Assembly (NCBI RefSeq): GCF_902829255.1
Contig: NZ_CADEPK010000029.1
Span: 1-64,000, forward strand
Origin: Metabacillus niabensis
Lineage (GTDB): Bacteria > Bacillota > Bacilli > Bacillales > Bacillaceae
DNA length: 64,000 bases
Direction: 5' to 3'
Shown: positions 47,178 through 57,334 of the stretch, piece by piece
Numbering within the stretch: the first letter of the stretch is position 1
Layout of the letters: the number at the start of each line of letters is the position of its first letter
The notes under the pieces: generated by a model
The model's database searches: none
Seen by the model: only the letters and a program-made list of their open reading frames with translations
What the model was told of the DNA's origin: nothing
Translations under genes and position numbers: made by a program

Positions 47178-47226
47178 AAAAAGCTTCCAAATTCAGGTGT
47201 TTCCACCCTGCATGGGAAGCTTTTTA
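47178..47226. terminator. Bidirectional terminator between the chemoreceptor gene and speB
   Basis: AAAGCTTCC pairs with GGAAGCTTT, with A and T runs on the two sides; the loop itself contains a small CAGG/CCTG stem. Confidence 0.85.
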
Positions 47227-47244
47227 ACTATTATGAAAAAATAA

Positions 47245-48126
47245 TTACCCTTTTTTCTGTACCCAGCCTAAAATCATTTCACGAATGATTTTGCTTGCTG
47301 TATTTGCTGTTTGCTCTGAATGATCATAGATTGGCGCTACTTCAACTAGGTCGGAACCAACTACCCGGATATCAGATTTTGCAATTTCATGAATAGACGC
47401 TAATAATTCTTTAGAGGTAATTCCACCTGCATCTACTGTTCCTGTACCTGGTGCATGCGCAGGGTCTAAGACATCAATATCGATCGTGACATAGACTGGT
47501 CGACCCGCAAGTGTTGGCAGCACTTCCTTCAGTGGCTCAAGCACATCAAATTTTGAAATGTGCATTCCGTTTTCCTTCGCCCATTGGAATTCTTCCTTCA
47601 TTCCAGAGCGAATCCCGAAGGAGTACACATTTTTTGGACCAATTAAATCAGCAATTTTTTTAATTGGTGTAGAATGTGACAAAGGCTCCCCTTCATAATG
47701 ATCACGCAAATCTGTATGGGCATCCATATGAATGATCGCTAAGTCTGGATATTTCTTGTACATTGCCTTCATAACCGGCCAAGAAACCAGATGTTCTCCA
47801 CCCATTCCTAACGGATATTTCCCATCTGCTAAAAGTCCGTCAATATATTCCTCAATCATCTCGATGCTTCGTTGTGGGTTACCGAAAGGAAGCGGAATAT
47901 CGCCTGCATCAAAATACTTCACTTCTTCCAATTCTCGATCTAAATAAGCACTATATTCTTCAAGTCCAATGGAAACCTCACGAATACGCGCTGGACCAAA
48001 ACGAGAACCTGGACGATAGCTGACCGTCCAATCCATCGGCATTCCATAAATAACCGCTTCACTTTCTTCATAGCTTGGATGACTTTTTATAAATACATTA
48101 CCTGAATATGCTTCATCAAATTTCAT
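47245..48126 (-). CDS. speB: Agmatinase
   Basis: This 293-residue ureohydrolase converts agmatine to putrescine and urea. The manganese ligands are in GMGGEHLVSWP, IIHMDAHTDLRDHY and YVTIDIDVLDPAHAPGTGTVD. It lies 110 bp downstream of speE on the same strand, so putrescine and spermidine synthesis are linked, as in B. subtilis. Confidence 0.96.
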   Translation of the reverse strand: MKFDEAYSGNVFIKSHPSYEESEAVIYGMPMDWTVSYRPGSRFGPARIREVSIGLEEYSAYLDRELEEVKYFDAGDIPLPFGNPQRSIEMIEEYIDGLLADGKYPLGMGGEHLVSWPVMKAMYKKYPDLAIIHMDAHTDLRDHYEGEPLSHSTPIKKIADLIGPKNVYSFGIRSGMKEEFQWAKENGMHISKFDVLEPLKEVLPTLAGRPVYVTIDIDVLDPAHAPGTGTVDAGGITSKELLASIHEIAKSDIRVVGSDLVEVAPIYDHSEQTANTASKIIREMILGWVQKKG

Positions 48127-48236
48127 GCTTTACCCTCCGATCTCATAAAAAGCTCGAGCACCGTTAAACTTGTTGATACTAAAGCGAACGACTTTCTTTA
48201 AAAAAAGTGTGAGAAATGCCCTCACCCTCATTTCAT

Positions 48237-49067
48237 TTATTTAATTAAATCACTAACAAATTTCGGTAATACGAAGCATGCCTTATGCAATTCTTTTGTA
48301 TAATATTTCGTTTCAATGTCGTGGAAACGGTCTTCACTTACTTCTAGTGGGTCATATTTCTTTGAGCCGATTGTAAATGTCCATAAACCACTTGGGTATG
48401 TCGGGATATTGGCTGTGTAGAGACGTGTTATAGGGAAAATTTCCTTCACATCGCGTTGCACTGTAGAAATAAGCTCTGGCGTGAACCAAGGATTGTCTGT
48501 TTGGGCAACAAAAATCCCGTCCTCTTTAAGAGCCTTTGAAATACCTGCATAAAAGCCTTTAGTAAAAAGGTTAACAGCTGGTCCAACCGGTTCAGTCGAG
48601 TCAACCATAATGACATCATACTCATTTTCACTTTCAGCAATATGCATAAAGCCGTCTCCGACCTTCACCTCAACACGTGGATCATCTAATTTCCCTGCAA
48701 TTTCAGGAAGGAATTTCTTAGAATACTCAATGACTTTGCCATCAATGTCAACAAGTGTCGCCTTTTTCACTTGCGGGTGCTTTAAGACTTCACGGATAAC
48801 TCCGCCGTCTCCCCCACCAACAACTAGGATATTTTCTGGGTTAGGGTGTGTAAATAACGGTACATGTGCCACCATTTCATGGTAAACAAATTCATCCTTT
48901 TGTGATGTCATGACCATTCCATCAAGGAAAAGCATGTTACCGAACTCTTCTGTTTCCACCATCTCTAAGTATTGAAAATCAGTTTGTTCTGTATGTAACG
49001 TTTGTTTTATTTTTAAAGTGATGCCAAAATTCTTCGTTTGCTTCTCTGTATACCATAATTCACTCAT
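48237..49067 (-). CDS. speE: Spermidine synthase
   Basis: This 276-residue aminopropyltransferase moves the aminopropyl group of decarboxylated SAM to putrescine. Motifs are [46 protein letters not shown] and [10 protein letters not shown]. It precedes speB. The 280-bp gap to divergent pbpG shows no clear riboswitch. Confidence 0.96.
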   Translation of the reverse strand: MSELWYTEKQTKNFGITLKIKQTLHTEQTDFQYLEMVETEEFGNMLFLDGMVMTSQKDEFVYHEMVAHVPLFTHPNPENILVVGGGDGGVIREVLKHPQVKKATLVDIDGKVIEYSKKFLPEIAGKLDDPRVEVKVGDGFMHIAESENEYDVIMVDSTEPVGPAVNLFTKGFYAGISKALKEDGIFVAQTDNPWFTPELISTVQRDVKEIFPITRLYTANIPTYPSGLWTFTIGSKKYDPLEVSEDRFHDIETKYYTKELHKACFVLPKFVSDLIK

Positions 49068-49346
49068 TTATTTAAATCATCCTTTCAACCCTTCAAATCC
49101 TACCTGCCTGTTTTAAGCAAAATAGAAAAATCCGTTGTATTTTCAAGCGGCGAATGTACGAAAAGTAAGAATTCATTGATAAAGCGAGACTTCAATAAAA
49201 CCTAAAAAAAGTATAGATGAAACTAGCAAAAATGCAAGAAAAAAATACATAGTTTCCCCTCGTATGTTTAAAAACTGATAAAAACACTCATAATGACTAA
49301 CAGTGTATTTGTGCGGATAAATCATACAGTCTGGAGGTGAAAAACG

Positions 49347-51416
49347 ATGGATGTAATCACACCTAAACGTTTACGAATAACGTTAAAAACAATGCGAGCC
49401 CTTTTATTTATCGGCCTTTTAGTTTTAGTCTTTTTATCTACGATTATTCTTAGCATTGTTTTGTATGCGAAATGGCAAGGTCCTCCTTCCTTAACAGTGC
49501 CACAATCAACCATTATTTATGCAAGTGATGGGACAAAAATTGGCGAGCTGCACAATGGGCAAAAGCGGTATTGGGTTCCATTAGATGACATCTCAGATTA
49601 TGCCCTACAAGCAACTGTTGCGATTGAGGATCAAAGCTTTTTTGAGCATAACGGCTTCGATTATAAACGAATTGCCGGAGCAGCTTTAGCTGATTTAAAA
49701 GCGATGGCAAAAGTTCAAGGAGCTAGTACGATTACCCAACAGTATGCACGAAATCTTTTTTTACATCATGGTAAGACATGGGAAAGAAAGGCTAAGGAAG
49801 CCTTTTATACGATCCGCCTTGAGCAAAATTACAGCAAGGAACAAATATTAGAAGGATATATAAATACGATATATTATGGTCATGGCGTTTACGGTATTGA
49901 GGCAGCAGCGAATTATTACTTTGGCAAAAGCGCAAAGGACTTATCACTTGCAGAAGCAGCTTTATTAGTAGGAATTCCAAAAGGTCCAAGCACTTATTCA
50001 CCCTATGTTAATCAGGAAAAAGCCGAGGCTAGACAGGAAATCATTTTGAAAACGATGAAAAATGAAGGCTATATTACGGCAAACCAGTTAGATGCGGCTT
50101 TACGTGAAGAGCTTGTCTATACTAAAAAAGAAAGCAAACAACAGAAGGGCATTGCCCCTTATTTCCAAGATGCTGTTATGGAGTCTGTCGCTGATTTGCT
50201 GCAAATTGACGAAGAGGCTATCCAAACGCAAGGTTTAAAAATTTATACTACACTAGACATCACAATGCAGGAAACCGCAGAAAAACTAATGAACAGTTCT
50301 ATCGATCAATCATCAGATATTCAAGCAGGCTTTGTTGCATTAGAGCCTTCTACAGGTCATGTAAAAGCATTAATTGGTGGACGTGAATATGATAAAAGTC
50401 CGTTCAATCGGGCTACTCAAGCAGTTAGACAGCCTGGTTCAGCGATAAAGCCATTATTATATTATACAGCGATCGAAAACGGCTTCACTCCATCCACAGA
50501 AATGAAAAGTGAGCCAACAACGTTCAAGTATGATAATGGCAAAGCAACATATAAACCGAGTAACTATAATGGCTATTATGCAAATGACTTTATAACGATG
50601 CTTCAAGCAATTGCTTTATCCGACAATATTTATGCTGTTAAAACACATATGTTTCTCGGAATGGATAAGCTTGTAAAATCCGGTGAACAGTTTGGATTAA
50701 AGACGAAAATGAAACAAATCCCATCGACTGCTTTAGGTACCTCACCTGTACGGCTAATTGACTTAGTCAATGCGTACGGTATTTTAGGAAACGGTGGAAA
50801 AAAAATTGAACCAACCTTTGTCACAAAAATTGAGGATGCAAGCGGCAAGCTTATTTATAAAAGCAGTAAGGAAAAAGAGCAAATATTAGATGAGCAAGCT
50901 GCCTTTGTTACAACACATATGATGACAGGGATGTTTGATCCAAAGTTAAATGATTACACATCAATAACAGGGCAGACAATTGCATCAACATTAACAAGAG
51001 AATATGCCGGTAAATCTGGTACAACATCGACTGATAGCTGGATGGTCGGCTTTTCTCCACAAATTGTTGCAGGAGTATGGACAGGCTATGATAAAGGGAA
51101 ATCGATCAATTTAGTTCAGGAAAGAAGCTACGCTAAAAAAATCTGGGCAAATTTCATGGAGGAATCTTTAGAAGACGAATCCGTCAAAGCATTCCGTCCT
51201 CCTGATGGCGTTGTTGGCGTATACATTAACCCAGCAAGCGGCAAGCTAGCAACAAAAGATTGCCCCGTTCGCAGATTGACCTATTTTGTGGAAGGCACTG
51301 AACCAACTGAATACTGTAAAGAACACAAATCAAACAAAAAATCCGAAGACAAAGCAAAAAAAGAGACAAACGATAAAGAAGAAGGACTTTTCGAAAAACT
51401 GTTTAAATGGTGGTAA
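49347..51416 (+). CDS. pbpG: Bifunctional class A penicillin-binding protein PbpG (YwhE)
   Basis: This 689-residue protein (B. subtilis PbpG has about 691) has a short cytoplasmic tail and one membrane anchor (about 16-40). The glycosyltransferase domain shows EDQSFFEHNGFD, GASTITQQYARNLFL and the downstream family motifs. The transpeptidase domain has the active serine in PGSAIKP, then SDN and KSGTT. The C-terminus is lysine-rich. In B. subtilis it is a forespore enzyme for spore peptidoglycan. GGAGG precedes the ATG. Confidence 0.94.
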   Translation: MDVITPKRLRITLKTMRALLFIGLLVLVFLSTIILSIVLYAKWQGPPSLTVPQSTIIYASDGTKIGELHNGQKRYWVPLDDISDYALQATVAIEDQSFFEHNGFDYKRIAGAALADLKAMAKVQGASTITQQYARNLFLHHGKTWERKAKEAFYTIRLEQNYSKEQILEGYINTIYYGHGVYGIEAAANYYFGKSAKDLSLAEAALLVGIPKGPSTYSPYVNQEKAEARQEIILKTMKNEGYITANQLDAALREELVYTKKESKQQKGIAPYFQDAVMESVADLLQIDEEAIQTQGLKIYTTLDITMQETAEKLMNSSIDQSSDIQAGFVALEPSTGHVKALIGGREYDKSPFNRATQAVRQPGSAIKPLLYYTAIENGFTPSTEMKSEPTTFKYDNGKATYKPSNYNGYYANDFITMLQAIALSDNIYAVKTHMFLGMDKLVKSGEQFGLKTKMKQIPSTALGTSPVRLIDLVNAYGILGNGGKKIEPTFVTKIEDASGKLIYKSSKEKEQILDEQAAFVTTHMMTGMFDPKLNDYTSITGQTIASTLTREYAGKSGTTSTDSWMVGFSPQIVAGVWTGYDKGKSINLVQERSYAKKIWANFMEESLEDESVKAFRPPDGVVGVYINPASGKLATKDCPVRRLTYFVEGTEPTEYCKEHKSNKKSEDKAKKETNDKEEGLFEKLFKWW

Positions 51417-51418
51417 CC

Positions 51419-51540
51419 AGAAAAGCGAAAGCGCCTCGTTTAGCCCCGACAAGCACAAGACGCATAGGAAATGAAGGTGTTCTTTTCCTTCAATTCCTAT
51501 GTGGCTTGTGACCTCGAGGGGCTAGGCGCTGCAGCTAGAC
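51419..51540 (+). repeat. Interspersed hairpin element, copy A
   Basis: A nearly full hairpin: AGCGCC (51430-51435) with GGCGCT (51525-51530), TAGCCCC with GGGGCTA, CACAAG with CTTGTG, CATAGGAA with TTCCTATG. It starts AGAAAAGCGAAAGCGCC and ends GCAGCTAGAC. It lies directly after pbpG and before copy B. Confidence 0.85.
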
Positions 51541-51544
51541 AACT

Positions 51545-51665
51545 AGAAAAGCGGAAGCGCCTCGTTTAGCCCCGACAAGCACAAGAAGCAAATGAATGGA
51601 AGGTGCTTGCTCTTACTTTCAATTCCTAGGCTTGTAGCTTCGAGGGCTTAGCGCCGGAGTTAGAT
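51545..51665 (+). repeat. Interspersed hairpin element, copy B
   Basis: In tandem with copy A and nearly identical over the first 40 bp (AGAAAAGCGGAAGCGCC). The right end GGGCTTAGCGCCGGAGTTAGA is more diverged, so the outer stem is weaker. Confidence 0.8.
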
Positions 51666-51712
51666 GTCGTGCGCTTCACCAAAATTTCAAAATTTTATAA
51701 TTTCCAAACAAT

Positions 51713-51746
51713 AAAAAACCCCGAACAAATATGCTCGGGGCTTTTT
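51713..51746. terminator. Terminator between pbpG and ywhD
   Basis: AACCCCGA pairs with TCGGGGCTT, followed by TTTT on plus and preceded by an A-run, so it can serve both converging genes. Confidence 0.88.
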
Positions 51747-51848
51747 ATGTCCTAGTTTTATAAACTTAACCTTAGTCTACTAACTTTAAGGGAAATTCAC
51801 AAGATATTACCAATTTGTTCACGAAAGTGTCACAGTTTCGACATATTT

Positions 51849-52364
51849 TCAGTTTGCGTTTAAATCATCCTTCAGCTTCTGCTCAGAGCGCTCCCACATG
51901 CCTTGATCATGATTTTTTAAATAATTTGCAAGAATTTCCTTAGAGCGGTCATCCATATGGTCAACGATAATATGTCTTTTCATTGATTTATCCATTCTGT
52001 TTACATGCTCAGGAAGAGATTTATACCCTCTTCTAATCGAGCGATCCACAGTCATTTCACATGCTGCAACACCGGCATAATATGGACCCTCCGCTTTTCG
52101 ATCAATTGTTACCCAAACGAGCCAATATGGTTTCCCATTTGGTACTTCCTCTTTATTTTTTAAAAACTTAATGCCCTTCTCAACAGCACTTCTAGCATGC
52201 ATTGCACCAATATCAACAAAGGCCTCGCCCTCTTCAATATCAACAAATACCGGGGACACATTATCAAGGCTTAACGCACCTACACCGAACCCGCCGTGAC
52301 CATCCGTTGGGTCATTTTTGATGATGTTAAAGCCAATACTTTTCTTCTTTTTCTTTTCCTCCAT
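51849..52364 (-). CDS. ywhD: YwhD-family protein
   Basis: This 171-residue protein belongs to the YwhD family found next to ywhC in Bacilli. It begins with a lysine run, then SIGFNIIKNDPTDGHGGFGVG. A conserved core is KPYWLVWVTIDRKAEGPYYAGVAACEM. No catalytic motif is apparent and the function is unknown. It lies 52 bp after ywhC. Confidence 0.85.
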   Translation of the reverse strand: MEEKKKKKSIGFNIIKNDPTDGHGGFGVGALSLDNVSPVFVDIEEGEAFVDIGAMHARSAVEKGIKFLKNKEEVPNGKPYWLVWVTIDRKAEGPYYAGVAACEMTVDRSIRRGYKSLPEHVNRMDKSMKRHIIVDHMDDRSKEILANYLKNHDQGMWERSEQKLKDDLNAN

Positions 52365-52416
52365 AAGTAATCCTCCTTCTTTATAACCAGTTATTTCTTT
52401 AAACTATTTTATGTAG

Positions 52417-53103
52417 TTAAATAATCGGGCTTAATAAGAAATGGAACATCTCCATCACTAATGGTCGACCGACAGCAAAAATCGGTTGAATAATGTACTG
52501 ATCAAGCGGTGTAATGACAAGAATGAGAAAGATAATAATCCCATAGCTTTCATATTGTGTCATTTTAGCACGAATATGTGCTGGTGCTAAATCTTCAATA
52601 ATTCGATACCCATCTAATGGTGGAAATGGTAGTAGATTGAAAATAAATAGCATGACATTAAGTGATACAAATATATTAAAAAAGTCCTCTAGACCGTACA
52701 TCATCGATTCTGGCAGAGCCATTAATATATTCGTTGATATAAGAATATACCATATAGCTGTTCCAAGAAAAGCGATCACTAAATTGCTTAATGGACCTGC
52801 TACAGATACTAAAACACCTGCAAGTCGAGGTCTTTTAAAAAAGTAGCGATTAACCGGTACCGGCCTTGCCCAACCGAAGCCTGCAATAAAAATAAGAATC
52901 GTACCAAACGGATCCAAATGGGCTAACGGTGATAGCGTTAGTCTCCCCTGCCTTTTAGCAGTTGGATCTCCAAATTTATAGGCAACATATGCATGGGCAA
53001 ACTCATGAAATGTGAAGGCTACAACTAATGTAATGACAACATACGGAATCATTTGTAATGGAAACGCCAAAAACTGTCCTATCGTTTCTTCTAATCTTTC
53101 CAT
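52417..53103 (-). CDS. ywhC: Site-2-type intramembrane metalloprotease YwhC
   Basis: This 228-residue multi-spanning protein of the M50 family has the zinc motif FHEFAHAY (HExxH-like, about residues 28-35) and the second motif PFPPLDGYRI (about 161-170), which supplies the third ligand. Such proteases cut membrane-bound proteins; the substrate is unknown. Confidence 0.9.
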   Translation of the reverse strand: MERLEETIGQFLAFPLQMIPYVVITLVVAFTFHEFAHAYVAYKFGDPTAKRQGRLTLSPLAHLDPFGTILIFIAGFGWARPVPVNRYFFKRPRLAGVLVSVAGPLSNLVIAFLGTAIWYILISTNILMALPESMMYGLEDFFNIFVSLNVMLFIFNLLPFPPLDGYRIIEDLAPAHIRAKMTQYESYGIIIFLILVITPLDQYIIQPIFAVGRPLVMEMFHFLLSPII

Positions 53104-53227
53104 CTCATTCTCCTTTATGTGAGGTTATGCAAACGTACTCGCTTAAAGTATACTATATTTACAGGCTGAATACATTTTCCAAGCAAAATGTTCACCAGCG
53201 ATACATATTTTTGAAAGGATGAGACTT

Positions 53228-53413
53228 ATGCCATATGTAACTGTTAAAATGCTAGAAGGCCGTACAGAGGAGCAAAAGAAGGCATTAGTGGAAAAAGTAA
53301 CTGCTGCCGTCTCTGAAACAACAGGAGCACCTGATGAAAAAATTGTTGTCTTCATTGAAGAAATGTCAAAAAATCATTATGCTGTTGGCGGAAAAAGACT
53401 AAGTGATGAATAG
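53228..53413 (+). CDS. ywhB: 4-oxalocrotonate tautomerase-family enzyme YwhB
   Basis: I start at ATG 53228, nine bases after AAAGG, because family members need Pro directly after Met. The 61-residue chain MPYVTVKMLEGRTEEQKKAL then has the usual small tautomerase pattern. Pro1 is the catalytic base once Met is removed. The physiological substrate is unknown. Confidence 0.9.
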   Translation: MPYVTVKMLEGRTEEQKKALVEKVTAAVSETTGAPDEKIVVFIEEMSKNHYAVGGKRLSDE

Positions 53414-53430
53414 AAATACTGCAAAGTAAC

Positions 53431-53475
53431 AAAAGGCTGACTCAATAAGGTAAATCTTTTGAGCAGCCCTTTTAA
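53431..53475 (+). terminator. Terminator after ywhB
   Basis: AAAAGGCTGACTCAA pairs with TTGAG-CAGCCCTTTT with small mismatches, followed by TTTT. Confidence 0.8.
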
Positions 53476-53543
53476 GCACCTTATATACTCCTAATCTAAT
53501 CAAAAAAAATAGGAAAGAAAAATTCTTTCCACCCGTGCACTCT

Positions 53544-54062
53544 TTAATGTTTTGTAAGCTCCTTCGTTACTAAATCTCTTATTTTTTCAATATACTGATA
53601 AGCCTCGTCGATTTCCTCTTCTGTATAACGCTGTTTGCTTTTTAACGTAAACACCTTATCCTTCACTTCATCTTTTTCAAGTCCTTCAAAGTATAAAACC
53701 GTTGATACTAACTCTAAAAATCTTGAATTTTGTTCATTTAAACCTAGCATAAAATCCTCTAATGGCGGCAAATCAAGCTCATAATGGCCTAAAAATTCTT
53801 GTCCAGCTTCTGTTAATGAATAACGATATTGAAAGTAGCCACCCTTTTTTTCATGAACCTCATTTATAAATCCTAAATTGCAAAGCTCTTCAATTCGAAG
53901 TGTTAATTCCTCTGAATAAGGTCCATAAAAATGAAAGTTATATTTTTCATAAAAAGGAAGATTAACCTTCTTTGCAATATAAATCATCTTTTGCAGCTTT
54001 TTACGACCAATAATTTCACCAGCTGATGAAATAACCTTCATCAGCTTAGCATGTTCTTTCAT
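53544..54062 (-). CDS. ywgA: YwgA-family protein
   Basis: This 172-residue protein has a winged-helix-like core (SSAGEIIGRKKLQKMIYIAKK, YGPYSEELTLRIEELCNLGFI) similar to antitoxin-type SocA/Panacea-like folds. Function is unknown. It starts at ATG 54062 and lies 53 bp after ywfO in the same direction. Confidence 0.8.
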   Translation of the reverse strand: MKEHAKLMKVISSAGEIIGRKKLQKMIYIAKKVNLPFYEKYNFHFYGPYSEELTLRIEELCNLGFINEVHEKKGGYFQYRYSLTEAGQEFLGHYELDLPPLEDFMLGLNEQNSRFLELVSTVLYFEGLEKDEVKDKVFTLKSKQRYTEEEIDEAYQYIEKIRDLVTKELTKH

Positions 54063-54117
54063 CAAAGCCCCGTCATCTCCTAACTCTTTCTATGTTCAAC
54101 GTTATGTCTCTCTCGAT

Positions 54118-55416
54118 TTAGTTCGCTAATCCTAATAATTCTAATATTTTTTTCTTCGCCGTACGCTTCGTTGATAAATCCTCTAATAAATCCAAAGGAA
54201 AATATAGCTTATGATCTGTCCTTCTTTTTCCCGATATGGCATCAACAATTTCTGATTCTCGTGATAGCTCTCGAATGTCTCCATTCGACATTTGCAGATG
54301 AATTGGTAAACGTTCCTCCTCCTCACCAGGCCGATAAAAATCATATGGCAAATCTGATGACGAATCGACAACTAAATAATATTCGGGATCAATTCCAGCC
54401 TTTTTAAATAACGCCGTGAGCTCCATCAGTGTCATCATTTGCACATTTGGGTTAAACTCAACATATTTAAACAGCTTGCGGTCCATAAATCGCGTACATA
54501 AATCACTTAAAATCGCATCATCTTCATCCTGCCAAGCCTGAAAATAATACAAAATAACAGACTCATCCAATTTTAAATAGTCCGCTAATGTCATTTCATC
54601 TTCAAATAAAGAGTAAAAATGTAGCGGTTCATGCTTAAACGAATAAAATTCCTGATGAAGCTGTTTAGCACGATGAAGAATCTTTGTTAAAATCACTTCC
54701 GCACTACGTGTAACAGGATGAAAATATACCTGCCAATACATTTGGTAACGGCTCATAATATAATCCTCAACCGCATGCATCCCGCTGCTCTTAATTACGA
54801 CCTGATCTTCTCGAGGACGCATCACACGTAAAATCCGTTCCATATCAAAATGTCCATAGCTCACACCCGTATAATAGGCGTCCCGCTGAAGATAATCCAT
54901 CCTATCTGCATCAATCTGGCTTGATATTAAACTTACAACCTGTTTATTTTCGTATGTTTTGGCAATCACTTCGGCAACCTTTTTCGGAAAATCCTTCCCA
55001 TTCTCACAGAGAACTGCATGAACCTCTGTATCTCCCAAAATGATCGCCTGTGTATAATCCTCATGATCGAGATGGAATACCTTTTCGAATGAATGTGAAA
55101 AAGGACCATGTCCTAAATCATGTAATAACGCCGCACAAAGACATAGCATTCTTTCTTCATCATTCCATTGCGGTCTCCCTTTAAAAACATCATCAACAAT
55201 TCGTCTAACAATTTCATAAACACCCAATGAATGATTAAACCGGCTATGCTCTGCTCCATGAAAGGTGAAAAATGTCGTCCCAAGCTGACGAATCCTTCGT
55301 AACCGTTGAAATTCCTTTGTCCCGATCAGATCCCAAATCAATTTATCTCGAACATGTATATAGCGGTGAACGGGATCCTTAAAAACCTTCTCCTCAGACA
55401 ATTTTGTATTTGCCAT
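54118..55416 (-). CDS. ywfO: HD-domain phosphohydrolase YwfO
   Basis: This 432-residue protein has the HD signature HSRFNHSLGVYEIVRRIVDD (about 57-76) and LCAALLHDLGHGPFSHSFE (about 90-108), then DADRMDYLQRDAYYTGV-like sequence. Relatives include dGTPase-like enzymes; Enterococcus and Bacillus homologues hydrolyse dNTPs. The match to B. subtilis ywfO rests on order and motifs. Confidence 0.9.
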   Translation of the reverse strand: MANTKLSEEKVFKDPVHRYIHVRDKLIWDLIGTKEFQRLRRIRQLGTTFFTFHGAEHSRFNHSLGVYEIVRRIVDDVFKGRPQWNDEERMLCLCAALLHDLGHGPFSHSFEKVFHLDHEDYTQAIILGDTEVHAVLCENGKDFPKKVAEVIAKTYENKQVVSLISSQIDADRMDYLQRDAYYTGVSYGHFDMERILRVMRPREDQVVIKSSGMHAVEDYIMSRYQMYWQVYFHPVTRSAEVILTKILHRAKQLHQEFYSFKHEPLHFYSLFEDEMTLADYLKLDESVILYYFQAWQDEDDAILSDLCTRFMDRKLFKYVEFNPNVQMMTLMELTALFKKAGIDPEYYLVVDSSSDLPYDFYRPGEEEERLPIHLQMSNGDIRELSRESEIVDAISGKRRTDHKLYFPLDLLEDLSTKRTAKKKILELLGLAN

Positions 55417-55443
55417 TGTCTTCCCACTTCCGTTCCGACTTAA

Positions 55444-55571
55444 TAAAAAAGCGAATACGCCTTGTTAGTGACCCTGTGAGGATAAAGACAACACATCAAG
55501 AAAGTCTCTATCTCTTTTAGGGTTCTTAGCTGACTCATACCCTCATGAGACTAGGCGTTGTAGCTCAACAT
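55444..55571 (+). repeat. Interspersed hairpin element, copy C
   Basis: ACGCCT (55457-55462) pairs with AGGCGT (55553-55558), and TGAGG with CCTCA further in. It begins AAAAGCGAATACGCC and ends TTGTAGCTCAACATT. It lies just upstream of ywfO, in tandem with copy F. Confidence 0.65.
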
Positions 55572-55575
55572 TAAA

Positions 55576-55652
55576 AAAATACAAAAGTGCCTAATAGACA
55601 CTAACACTAATCAATAACACTTGTTTTTATTATAGCTACTTCAACTAGACAT
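55576..55652 (+). repeat. Interspersed hairpin element, copy F (shortened)
   Basis: Begins ATACAAAAGTGCCTA and ends TAGCTACTTCAACTAGACATT. AAGTGCCTA faces TAGCTACTT with two mismatches. It is the most diverged of the clear copies. Confidence 0.45.
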
Positions 55653-55741
55653 TAACACCTACAATTTTACAATTTTCCTCTTTTAAAACTCGAAAACATT
55701 CATAAAAAAATCACCGTTGTAGAGACTTTACAAAGGTGATG

Positions 55742-55966
55742 TTATTTTTTTAGCTTGTTTTCAATTTTTTCAATTAATTCGTCTTCCGTTGGTGCTGCCA
55801 CAGGACGATTATTGACAAAAGCAAAAGCTTTTTTTCTACCTGGTCCACAATATGATTGGCAAGCAATATCAATTGTTGCATCTGCATCAATTTCTTTTAA
55901 ACGTGGTATTAAAGTTTTTATGTTCGTTGCTTGGCAATCATCACAAATTCGAAATTCGTTTGCCAT
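55742..55966 (-). CDS. DUF1450 small cysteine-containing protein
   Basis: This 74-residue protein (ATG 55966) has [10 protein letters not shown] and [22 protein letters not shown], two Cys pairs in a thioredoxin-like (YuzB-type) fold with a possible iron-sulfur or metal site. The function is unknown. The spacing from AAAGGG to the ATG is long (12 bases). It lies between ywfO and rsfA. Confidence 0.8.
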   Translation of the reverse strand: MANEFRICDDCQATNIKTLIPRLKEIDADATIDIACQSYCGPGRKKAFAFVNNRPVAAPTEDELIEKIENKLKK

Positions 55967-55989
55967 AATTTTGTACAACCCTTTCTAAC

Positions 55990-56321
55990 TAACCGAATAT
56001 GATGGAAAACCCACCATCTATTTATTGAGGAGTTTATCCTACATCAATCTCATTTTTTCGCTAAAAAATATTTTACCGCTATTCAATTAGCAATGCAAGT
56101 ATGATAAAGCACTTCTATTTTTAGGAGGAAATTCCATTTGTAGTAGATTCTAAAGCTAAAAGATATATTGTCAAAACGTCCCAAATGAATAAAATCCTTA
56201 AGGTTTTATAAAAAAATCTACTATCCTCGTAACAAAAATGAATAAAATGGCGATAACTTGTCCATGCTTATTAACAGTTATTTGGAAAAACATTTATTTA
56301 TTTTAGGGAGTTGGAAAAATT
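55990..56321. other. Gap upstream of rsfA
   Basis: About 330 bp of AT-rich sequence with no credible gene or structure. It presumably holds the sporulation promoter of rsfA, which I could not place with confidence. Confidence 0.4.
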
Positions 56322-57086
56322 ATGAAACAAAGACAAGACGCATGGTCTCAAGAGAATGATTTATTACTAGCAGAAACTGTCCTTAGACATGTTCGCGAAG
56401 GGAGTACCCAGCTAAACGCTTTTGAAGAGGTAGGCGATAAGCTTAACCGCACATCAGCTGCATGTGGTTTTCGCTGGAATGCTGTCGTTCGTCACGATTA
56501 TGAAAAAGCATTACAACTAGCAAAAAAACAACGCAAGCAACGAATGAGAGCCCTCGGAAAAGGACAGCCTGTTAAAAAGCAGCTTCTTTATTCACCAGAG
56601 GTTCCTTCTATTGATTTAGATGAACAAGAAGAGCTTACGATGATGTCAGCTTTAGAGAATCATATGGCTGAGGTAATGCCTGCAGATGAGGATGTAAAAG
56701 CAAATCTACCAGGAACTGGAACTACTCAAGCTACAAAAACAATCGCTAGACCTATGCAGCCTACAGCAACGAATAAGTTAACGATGGATCAGGTCATCAC
56801 ATTCTTACAGTCTTATAAATCAACAAGTGATCATTCTGAAGCTTTAATGAGTGAAAACACTCGTCTTAAGCGTGAAAACCAAGAACTGTCTACAGAAAAT
56901 GAAGAATTGAAGAAAAAGGTAGCAAAGCTTGAACAAGATACTGTTACGGTCCAAGAAGACTATGAAACATTAATGAAAATTATGAATCGAGCAAGAAAGC
57001 TTGTATTATTTGATGAAGAGGATCGTACGTCTCCTACTACATTTAAAATGGACCGAAATGGAAATTTAGAAAAGCTTGCTGAATAA
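56322..57086 (+). CDS. rsfA: Prespore-specific regulator RsfA
   Basis: This 254-residue protein has a Myb-like DNA-binding domain at the N-terminus ([20 protein letters not shown] ... [16 protein letters not shown], about 5-50). A basic stretch and a C-terminal leucine-zipper-like coiled coil follow ([21 protein letters not shown], about 185-225). In B. subtilis RsfA is a sigma-F-dependent forespore regulator that fine-tunes sigma-F genes such as spoIIR. Confidence 0.93.
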   Translation: MKQRQDAWSQENDLLLAETVLRHVREGSTQLNAFEEVGDKLNRTSAACGFRWNAVVRHDYEKALQLAKKQRKQRMRALGKGQPVKKQLLYSPEVPSIDLDEQEELTMMSALENHMAEVMPADEDVKANLPGTGTTQATKTIARPMQPTATNKLTMDQVITFLQSYKSTSDHSEALMSENTRLKRENQELSTENEELKKKVAKLEQDTVTVQEDYETLMKIMNRARKLVLFDEEDRTSPTTFKMDRNGNLEKLAE

Positions 57087-57104
57087 TAATAGAATGCTTG
57101 AAAC

Positions 57105-57147
57105 AACGCCTTGATGCCTTAATTACCTGGGATCAAGGCGTTTTTTA
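57105..57147 (+). terminator. Terminator after rsfA
   Basis: AACGCCTTGAT pairs with ATCAAGGCGTT and is followed by TTTTAG. Confidence 0.92.
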
Positions 57148-57334
57148 GTCCGTATCACCCTTCTACTTTTAGCTAATAATATGTATAAAATGGAAGATTT
57201 ATCTTATAATTGCTTTTGCAACGTTATATTTGTTAGAGACGATATGTGAGCTTCTTTGGGAATTGTATTAAAAATCCCTTATAGAAAAGTGGATACTAGT
57301 AAGAATTTCACTATAACAGAGGCAAAAATTATTT